Positions 8,248 to 13,176 of a DNA stretch of 22,598 nt are shown one piece after another. This DNA is from Stigonema ocellatum SAG 48.90 = DSM 106950. GTDB lineage: Bacteria > Cyanobacteriota > Cyanobacteriia > Cyanobacteriales > Nostocaceae. Within the stretch, counting starts at the first letter, position 1, and the number at the start of each line of letters is the position of its first letter. The notes beneath the pieces were generated by a model. It saw only the letters and a list, made by a program, of their open reading frames with translations, was not told the DNA's origin and did not search any database. Both the position numbers and the translations under genes were made by a program. The DNA lies in contig JADQBA010000140.1 in the NCBI GenBank assembly GCA_016903675.1, positions 1 to 22,598 of the forward strand, written 5' to 3'.

Positions 8248-8376
8248 GATTCTATGGCGTTGCTGAATCAAGGTATGAATTTACACGCGCTTAAAGGCGC
8301 AAAGGCGCAAAGAATCGTTGTTTAATCAACTCGAAAAATGTCAATTCATATTCCGATTCAGCAACGCCGATTCTAT
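8248..8376. mobile_element. MITE of 113 bases with 8-base target-site duplication
   Basis: The element at 8256-8368 begins GGCGTTGCTGAATC and ends with its reverse complement, GATTCAGCAACGCC. Similarity between the ends continues imperfectly for about 30 bases (ATGAATT/AATTCAT). It is flanked by perfect direct repeats GATTCTAT at 8248-8255 and 8369-8376, the footprint of an 8-base staggered insertion. The interior is too short to code, so movement would need a transposase in trans from a full-length relative with the same ends. Confidence 0.85.
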
Positions 8377-8380
8377 TGCT

Positions 8381-8486
8381 TATAGCTATTTCACATTTTC
8401 AAGACTTATATTTGCGTAAACTCTGATAAAAATTGAAACCCTATGTTATACGTAGTCATCGTTAAATAGCTATATCGGAATATGAA
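8381..8486. repeat. Inverted repeat next to the MITE with a copy of its inner end
   Basis: TATAGCTATTT (8381-8391) is matched by AAATAGCTATA (8464-8474). Directly after it, TCGGAATATGAA (8475-8486) is the exact reverse complement of TTCATATTCCGA (8345-8356) inside the MITE right end. The area may be an older, decayed element into or beside which the MITE inserted. Confidence 0.5.
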
Positions 8487-8662
8487 CTTTTTGTAAAACA
8501 CAAAACAATCGAAAAAATATGGTATCTTTTAGATAAGTAGAAATTTTAAAAATCCAGAAAAGATAAAAAAAATTAAATTATTATCAAAGAATATTTATGT
8601 GCATAGCAGAAAATAACTGCTGTGTTTTTTAGCAATACTTTTGGGATTTTTTGAGAAATACT

Positions 8663-10297
8663 ATGATTAGAGACAAAGGCTATAGTCAGTTAGCGCCTGC
8701 TAGGTTAATTAGTAAAATTATTACCCAAAAGCCAACATCCAATTCAGAAATAGTCAAGGTTGCAAACAATTTTGACTCTGAGGTGTCAGGAATAGTTCTC
8801 AAAGAAAATCTGCCTACTTTCCTGAATGTAATTCATACAGAGGAACTGTTACCCAATACAACTCGTTGGGCAGAAGTAGGAGGGCTGTTTTTAATTGCAA
8901 CTGTTGTTACAGGCATTATCTTGTCTGCTGTTATTGAATATAAGGTAGTTGTGAAAGCACCTGCGAATGTGCGTCCTGCTGGAGAAATACGCTTAGTACA
9001 AGCAACACTAGAAGGAACGGTTAAAAGCATTTTTGTCAAAGAGAATCAGGTGGTGAAAAAACAAGATATTATTGCCACCATCGATGATAGCCAACTACAA
9101 ATCAAAAAAAGTCAACTTCTAGGTAATATCCAGCAGAATCAAATGCAACTGATGCAAATGGATGCCCAAATTAGTGCTATTGATACACAAATAGGAGCAG
9201 AAACAGACCGTAACCAGAGGGCGATCGCATCTGCGACAGCAGACTTGCAACGCACGCAAAGAGAATATCAGCAAACCAAAGTTTCCGTTAACGGCCAACT
9301 AGAAGAAGTCCAGGCAAATATTAAAATTGCCCAAAATGAATTACAAAAAGCAGAATTTGAGTTGAAATCAATGCAAGCGAGTATGAAAGTGACGGAAGCA
9401 GCATTGAAAACTGCTACACTCAAGCGCGATCGCTATCTAAGTATTGCTACATCCGGCTCAATTTCTCAAAATCAAGTAGAAGAGGTTCAATCAGGGGTAG
9501 AACAGCAACAACAATCTCTCATTTCACAAAAAGCGACTTTAGAAGCTCAAAAGCAATTTGTAGAAAGGCAACAACAAGCTGTAGTAGTAGCGATGACCAA
9601 ATACAAACCAGCCGCCGCCGCAATCCATCCTAGTAATGCTGTCTTAGCAATGGTACAAGGAAAAATCGCCCAAGAACGTGCCGCAGGTGAAGGAAGTTTA
9701 GCACGATTGAAGCAAGAAGAAAATAGTTTGATTCAGCGTAAAATCGAAATTCAAAATATAATTAATAATGCCAATAAAGACTTAGAACAAATAGAAAAAC
9801 AACTGCAAATGACAGTGATTCGTTCTCCTGAAAAAGGTACTATTTTGAAGTTAAAACTGCGAAATCCTCAGCAGTTAGTTAACGCAGGAGAAGCCATCGC
9901 TCAAATAGCTCCTTCTGATGCGCCTTTAGTAGTCAAAGCCAATGTCAGCGCTGAGGATATTAGCAAAATAAAAGTCTGTAAATCTAAAAAAGTTGCACTC
10001 TGCGAACAAGGTAAAGTGCAAATGCGAATTTCTGCTTATCCTTACCCAGATTATGGCATTTTGCTTGGCGCTGTCAGGAGCATTAGCGCTGATGTTATTA
10101 CACCTGAAACTAATGCTATTATTGCAACTGCGCCCTACTATGAGGTGACTATCGAACCAGAGAAACTTGATTTAGAAAAAGGCAATAAATTGTATCCAAT
10201 CCAAGTAGGAATGGAAGTAAATGCAGAAATTATTTCCCAAAAAGAAAGTTTTTTGACCTTGATTCTGAGGAAAGCACGGCTGCTGACTAATTTATAG
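8663..10297 (+). CDS. HlyD-family membrane fusion (periplasmic adaptor) protein
   Basis: This is the adaptor subunit of a type I secretion-like exporter, bridging an inner-membrane ABC transporter and an outer-membrane channel. From the ATG at 8663 it has 544 residues. A cytoplasmic segment of about 70 residues is followed by one transmembrane helix (about 71-92). A lipoyl-like half motif (ATLEGTVKSIFVKENQVVKKQD, about 114-135) comes next, then a long Gln/Lys/Glu-rich coiled coil (about 145-385), the second half (TVIRSPEKGTILKL) and a C-terminal beta domain. An in-frame TTG at 8651 would add four residues; ATG is preferred, with GAG about 8 bases upstream. It is divergent from the C39 exporter and the GG precursor and is the natural partner. 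The outer-membrane TolC-like channel is not in the window. Confidence 0.92.
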   Translation: MIRDKGYSQLAPARLISKIITQKPTSNSEIVKVANNFDSEVSGIVLKENLPTFLNVIHTEELLPNTTRWAEVGGLFLIATVVTGIILSAVIEYKVVVKAPANVRPAGEIRLVQATLEGTVKSIFVKENQVVKKQDIIATIDDSQLQIKKSQLLGNIQQNQMQLMQMDAQISAIDTQIGAETDRNQRAIASATADLQRTQREYQQTKVSVNGQLEEVQANIKIAQNELQKAEFELKSMQASMKVTEAALKTATLKRDRYLSIATSGSISQNQVEEVQSGVEQQQQSLISQKATLEAQKQFVERQQQAVVVAMTKYKPAAAAIHPSNAVLAMVQGKIAQERAAGEGSLARLKQEENSLIQRKIEIQNIINNANKDLEQIEKQLQMTVIRSPEKGTILKLKLRNPQQLVNAGEAIAQIAPSDAPLVVKANVSAEDISKIKVCKSKKVALCEQGKVQMRISAYPYPDYGILLGAVRSISADVITPETNAIIATAPYYEVTIEPEKLDLEKGNKLYPIQVGMEVNAEIISQKESFLTLILRKARLLTNL

Positions 10298-10422
10298 CTG
10301 ATTGAGAAGGTGCAAGATGTCCGTAAAGTCACACTTATTTAGACCGACTTACTTAGCAACTGAGTTTGTTAAAAATCATTGATATTTGTTGTCAAAATAA
10401 CTGATTCAGTTAGAAACTTAAA

Positions 10423-10935
10423 ATGACATTCAGGTTATTATGCCCTATGAATACTTCCAGCTTAGAATTAAAGCGACCGATTTGGCAATCCCTAGCCACC
10501 TTGGCTTTGGGCTTCTGGCTCAGTGCTAGCCTCCTTTTGGACTCGGTAATTATGCCTAGTCTTTATGTTTCTGGCATGATGACTCAACCCAGTTTCGCTA
10601 CAACAGGGTATGTGATTTTTTGGAATTTTAATCGCATCGAATTATTATCTGCTGGCATAATCTTAAGTGCTGTGTTGGCTTTAAGCAATACCCACTCTAA
10701 CTGGCGTCGTGGTGCTATTGCTTTATCCGTGGTACTACTAGCGGTATCTCTAGCTGATACTTATTTATTGACCCCGCACATGTCTGCCATTGGACTTCAA
10801 CTGAACCTATTTCAGGCAACACCTGAAATTCCGGTAAACATGAATCTATTGCACTGCAGTTACTGGGTACTGGAAGCTGCGAAGCTAGTTGCAGGTGGCA
10901 CACTTTTTAGCTGGTGTTTGCGATCGCAGCCTTAA
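10423..10935 (+). CDS. Four-span membrane protein, DUF4149/TMEM205-like (tentative)
   Basis: This hypothetical protein has 170 residues. Hydrophobic spans lie at about 20-45, 65-88, 98-115 and 140-165. A short polar N-terminus, a conserved-looking PSLYVSG after the first span, IEL in the second and a histidine- and glutamate-containing last span (LLHCSYWVLEAAKL) recall the DUF4149/TMEM205 pattern. I recognise the pattern, not the exact family, and propose no function. A second ATG at 10447 would shorten it by eight residues; neither start has a good ribosome binding site. It lies 125 bases after the HlyD gene on the same strand, but nothing shows it belongs to the export cassette. Confidence 0.75.
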   Translation: MTFRLLCPMNTSSLELKRPIWQSLATLALGFWLSASLLLDSVIMPSLYVSGMMTQPSFATTGYVIFWNFNRIELLSAGIILSAVLALSNTHSNWRRGAIALSVVLLAVSLADTYLLTPHMSAIGLQLNLFQATPEIPVNMNLLHCSYWVLEAAKLVAGGTLFSWCLRSQP

Positions 10936-10954
10936 CAATTTTGGCGTAAGTCCC

Positions 10955-10983
10955 CCACTGAATCCTGAACTCAGAATCAGTGG
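10955..10983 (+). terminator. Hairpin after the small membrane protein gene
   Basis: CCACTGA (10955-10961) pairs with TCAGTGG (10977-10983), and TCCTGA/TCAGA extend the stem imperfectly, 20 bases after the stop at 10935. There is no T tract, so it may act as a 3' stabiliser or be part of the following repeat rather than a true terminator. Confidence 0.35.
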
Positions 10984-10988
10984 CGGGA

Positions 10989-11090
10989 TATAGCAATGTG
11001 CAGGAGTTACAAACACCCCGCCCCAAAGGGGAAGTCAAAAGCTAAGGTAATAAGTCAAAAATGTTTTAAATTTTGAATTTAGAATTTAGA
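10989..11090. repeat. TATAGCAAT element, partial copy
   Basis: TATAGCAAT at 10989, then GGAGTTACAAACACCCCG, GGGGAAGTCAAAAG and AAGTCAAAAATGTTTTAAA, match the reverse complement of the right half of the element at 1818-1978 block by block. The opposite end is missing, so this is a truncated copy. Confidence 0.6.
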
Positions 11091-11128
11091 ATAAAGCTTT
11101 GTTAGCATTGGAACGAATTTGCTTATCC

Positions 11129-11455
11129 TCATCTTTGAGTGTTTCGTCTTACAGAATCCCCATGCCTAAAGGCATGGGGATTGTCATTGTTTAGGAACAA
11201 CAAGCGGATGGCAAGTACAGCAAATCCCACAGCAGCGATCGCTTTCAACAATCGTGTGGGTAATAACTCTGCTACTGCTCCCCCCGCTAATGCACCCAAA
11301 CAGCTAGTTAACAACAGTGCACAAGCTGATCCTAAGAACACAGCTCTCGTCGATTGACAACGACCTGAAAGCGCGATCGCCGCTAACTGACTTTTGTCGC
11401 CTAATTCCGACAAAAAAACTGTGATAAAGCTCAATCCTAAAAGATGCCAGTCCAT
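11129..11455 (-). CDS. UPF0016/Gdt1 half-size cation transporter, second of a pair
   Basis: This membrane protein of 108 residues carries the family motif ELGDKSQ (residues 17-23) in its first helix, with further spans at about 35-60 and 65-85. UPF0016/Gdt1 proteins move Mn2+ or Ca2+; full-length members carry two such halves, and half-size proteins must pair, most simply with the product of the gene just upstream. I start it at the ATG at 11455 (MDWHLLGLSF). A longer frame to 11557 only adds residues read from heptamer and TTGTTTG repeats. The last 17 or so residues (NPHAFRHG...) are translated from a 12-base-pair hairpin resembling an IS200/IS605 end, so the native C-terminus appears to have been replaced. 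A cyanobacterial two-protein Mn exporter is the likely role. Confidence 0.85.
   Translation of the reverse strand: MDWHLLGLSFITVFLSELGDKSQLAAIALSGRCQSTRAVFLGSACALLLTSCLGALAGGAVAELLPTRLLKAIAAVGFAVLAIRLLFLNNDNPHAFRHGDSVRRNTQR
11155..11182. mobile_element. Solo hairpin resembling an IS200/IS605 (TnpB) right end
   Basis: AATCCCCATGCC (11155-11166), loop TAAA, GGCATGGGGATT (11171-11182): a perfect 12-base-pair stem preceded by CTTACAG and followed by GTCA on the plus strand. This layout resembles the right end of cyanobacterial IS605/IS1341-type elements, which is also the 3' end of the TnpB guide RNA. No tnpA or tnpB is present, so at most it is a remnant. It lies inside the 3' part of the UPF0016 gene. 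Confidence 0.5.
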
Positions 11456-11459
11456 ATTT

Positions 11460-11566
11460 GTTAATTGTTGTTTGTTGTTTGTTAGTTGGTTGTTAGTTGG
11501 TTGTTGTTTGTTGTTTGTTGTTTTACAACTCCCCACTCCCCACTCCCCACTCCCCACTCCCCACTC
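11460..11566. repeat. TTGTTTG-type low-complexity repeat and CCCCACT heptamers
   Basis: About 60 bases of TTGTTTG/TTGTTAG/TTGGTTG variants are followed by CCCCACT heptamers (about 11530-11566). The stretch fills the gap between the two UPF0016 genes and overlaps the stop of the first one, which reads GTT AGG AAT TAG. Confidence 0.8.
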
Positions 11567-12028
11567 CTAATTCCTAACTAAATCCCAAAAAATCAGCAAG
11601 GAAATTAGCAGCAACAGCACTCCTGCTGATTTTTCCACAACTTTAGGAGAAAGTCGGCTAGCTATCCAACTACCTAAAACCACACCCAACAGGCTAGTAG
11701 TTACCAGTGCAGCAGCAGACCCCAGAAACACGACCCAAGGAGAATGGGATTCTGCACTCATTAACAAGGTAGATAGCTGGGTTTTATCGCCAATTTCTGC
11801 CAGAAAAATGGTCAAGAACGTGGTTACGAAAACTGCTGCTGCTGATTGCTGCTTGTCCGGACAATCCGCAACCACTGGTGATGGTAGCTCAATTTTAGAG
11901 GAGGATTTCCCGAACAGAGAAACCGTCCCTGCATTAGTTGAGTTGGCTTCTGTATCGTCTTTTAGTTCTGGTTTGCTTTCAGGCTGAGGCATACCAGCAA
12001 TGTTCAACGGTGCAGCATCAAGTTTCAC
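11567..12028 (-). CDS. UPF0016/Gdt1 half-size cation transporter, first of a pair
   Basis: This 153-residue membrane protein has a polar, Ser/Pro/Glu-rich N-terminal extension (1-62), then three spans. The first carries the UPF0016 motif EIGDKTQ (78-84), the acidic signature that binds the transported cation. The start is a GTG at 12028; an in-frame ATG at 11992 would remove 12 residues, and neither has a strong ribosome binding site. The product probably forms a heteromeric transporter with the downstream half-size protein (112 bases away, same strand). Work on Synechocystis Mnx, and on split homologues in filamentous strains as I recall it, points to Mn2+ export. The last three codons and stop (GTT AGG AAT TAG) belong to a heptamer repeat. 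Confidence 0.87.
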   Translation of the reverse strand: MKLDAAPLNIAGMPQPESKPELKDDTEANSTNAGTVSLFGKSSSKIELPSPVVADCPDKQQSAAAVFVTTFLTIFLAEIGDKTQLSTLLMSAESHSPWVVFLGSAAALVTTSLLGVVLGSWIASRLSPKVVEKSAGVLLLLISLLIFWDLVRN

Positions 12029-12476
12029 AGGTAGTAATTTTCTTCCTAAGTAATTTTCATATTCTTCTCATTTTCTCAGCTTTTGTGACAAATTGCAACT
12101 AAGAATGGGGAATTGGGAATGGGGAGTGGGGAGTGGGGAGTGGGGAGTGGGGAGTGGGGAGTGGGGAGTGGGGAGTGGGGAGTGGGGAGTGGGGAGTGGG
12201 GAGTGGGGAGTGGGGAGTGGGGGTGATTCTTTCGCTCCTCCGCTCCTCCGCTCCCAATACGGTTCGGATAAGCACCAGATCAGAAACCCGGTTTCTTGGA
12301 GAAACCGGGTTTCTCTAGTAACTCCTGCCGTCAACTACCCTTAACCGAACCTTATTGCCTCCGCTCCTCCTCTCCCCACTCCCTATTTCCCCACTCCCCA
12401 CTCCCCACTCCCCACTCCCTATTTCCCCACTCCCCACTCCCTATTTCCCCACTCCCCACTCCCCACTCCCTACTCC
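12029..12476. repeat. Large composite repeat block with long STRR arrays
   Basis: This 448-base spacer contains about 14 perfect GGGGAGT units (12121-12218), a CGCTCCTC tract, the AGAAACCCGGTTTCT hairpin copy 2 with flanks (about 12256-12355), and a second array of CCCCACT/CCCTATTT units (about 12370-12495) in the opposite orientation. Open frames across it encode only repeats such as GSGEWGV or PTPHSPL and are artefacts. The two arrays are complementary and could pair into a very long stem. Confidence 0.88.
12282..12314. repeat. AGAAACCCGGTTTCT hairpin family, copy 2
   Basis: AGAAACCCGGTTTCT (12282-12296), loop TGG, AGAAACCGGGTTTCT (12300-12314). The left flank AATACGGTTCGGATAAGC (12256-12273) recurs, with two changes, inside recJ (14407-14424) and beside copy 3 (22382-22399, inverted). 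Confidence 0.85.
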
Positions 12477-12833
12477 CTACTCCCCACTCCCCATTTTTTT
12501 GTCGAAGCGCAGCATTTCCTCAGTGCGATCGCCATAAACTCCCTCTATCTGTTGACGACAGCAATCAATGGCAAAATCGTTGAACTCTTCAGGGTCAATG
12601 CCGTACATATCCTGAAATATCTCTAGTTCTACACGACAGAAACGCGGACGATTTGGGTAAATGCGACACTCTCGCGACTCTGAGTCAAAATTTACACACC
12701 ATCCCCCTTCGCCTACCATGCTGAGGTACAGTATCAGTTCTTCTGGTGATAAATACTCATGTAAGTCTGGACGGTCTCCTGGGTCTAGATGACAGCAGGC
12801 TCCACATTGCTTTACACATTGCCAAGTTGCCAT
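12477..12833 (-). CDS. YkgJ-family cysteine cluster protein (UPF0153)
   Basis: This 118-residue cytoplasmic protein has nine cysteines in the YkgJ/zinc- or iron-chelating arrangement: C6, C10, C13, C14 (CVKQCGACC), C46, C56 (ECRIYPNRPRFC), C66, C91 and C92. The family is thought to bind a metal or Fe-S cluster; its reaction is unknown. ATG at 12833 with AAAGG about 10 bases upstream is a good start. The last residues MGSGE and the TAG stop are read directly from the CCCCACT array, so the natural C-terminus has probably been replaced or extended by repeat expansion. It is divergent from psb30 (145-base spacer). Confidence 0.88.
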   Translation of the reverse strand: MATWQCVKQCGACCHLDPGDRPDLHEYLSPEELILYLSMVGEGGWCVNFDSESRECRIYPNRPRFCRVELEIFQDMYGIDPEEFNDFAIDCCRQQIEGVYGDRTEEMLRFDKKMGSGE

Positions 12834-12978
12834 TGTTTAAACCTTTCGTGAACTACCCTGTATGTTTTTTCTTATCATTTTGTTAAGTAAATTAAATTAT
12901 ATGCGCCATCGCCAGATATGATAAATTAAAAGTTTTGCTACTGCATTATTTAACTTTTTAAGACAATTGGGAGGAAAA

Positions 12979-13101
12979 ATGTTTGAAGCTTTAGGTAACA
13001 TCAATTGGGAAGTTATTTTCCAGCTAAGTTCTGTTGCTCTCATCATGTTAGCCGGTCCGGTAGTGATTTTTGTGTTGGCATTCCGCAACGGCGACCTTTA
13101 A
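12979..13101 (+). CDS. psb30: Photosystem II reaction centre protein Psb30 (Ycf12)
   Basis: This 40-residue single-span thylakoid membrane protein, MFEALGNINWEVIFQL then a hydrophobic helix and FVLAFRNGDL, matches Psb30/Ycf12 as I know it: the NINWEVIFQL lead, the AGP in mid-helix and the FRNG(N/D)L end are diagnostic. Psb30 is a peripheral low-mass PSII subunit near cytochrome b559 and stabilises the complex. A strong ribosome binding site, GGGAGGAAAA, ends directly before the ATG. A heptamer array (GGGAGTGAGGAGTGAGG) begins at the base after the TAA stop. The gene is monocistronic and is divergent from the YkgJ gene. Confidence 0.93.
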   Translation: MFEALGNINWEVIFQLSSVALIMLAGPVVIFVLAFRNGDL

Positions 13102-13176
13102 GGGAGTGAGGAGTGAGGAGTTATGAATTATGAATTATGAATCAATTCCTAACTCCTAACTCCTAACTCCTAACTG
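13102..13176. repeat. STRR arrays between psb30 and recJ
   Basis: GTGAGGA units start right after the psb30 stop (13102-13120). TGAATTA units follow (about 13121-13142), then CCTAACT units (13147-13176) that overlap the recJ stop. The recJ end reads TCA GTT AGG AGT TAG, so Val-Arg-Ser and the stop come from the repeat. Confidence 0.88.

Larger units (their letters stand above)
7944..8662. other. Long AT-rich spacer between precursor and HlyD genes
   Basis: This is a 719-base divergent spacer. I find no open frame with a ribosome binding site. The left part (7944-8240) is very AT-rich and should contain the precursor promoter; TTGAAA at about 7996-8001 (minus) is a weak -35 candidate. The middle holds a MITE with target-site duplication (8248-8376) and partial repeats of its inner end (8381-8486). 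The right part (8487-8662) is again AT-rich and should hold the HlyD promoter. Confidence 0.7.

Noticed and set aside
11456..11557. N-terminal extension of the second UPF0016 protein
   Set aside because: It encodes only heptamer and TTGTTTG repeat products; the family start is MDWHLLGLSF.
12121..12218. Long regular array as a possible CRISPR
   Set aside because: The unit is 7 bases repeated without spacers. CRISPR needs longer repeats separated by unique spacers.
12093..12583. Several open frames of 60-95 codons on both strands rich in GSGEWGV or PTPHSPL
   Set aside because: They are translations of GGGGAGT/CCCCACT heptamers, which contain no stop in most frames. No ribosome binding site or conserved residue pattern is present.
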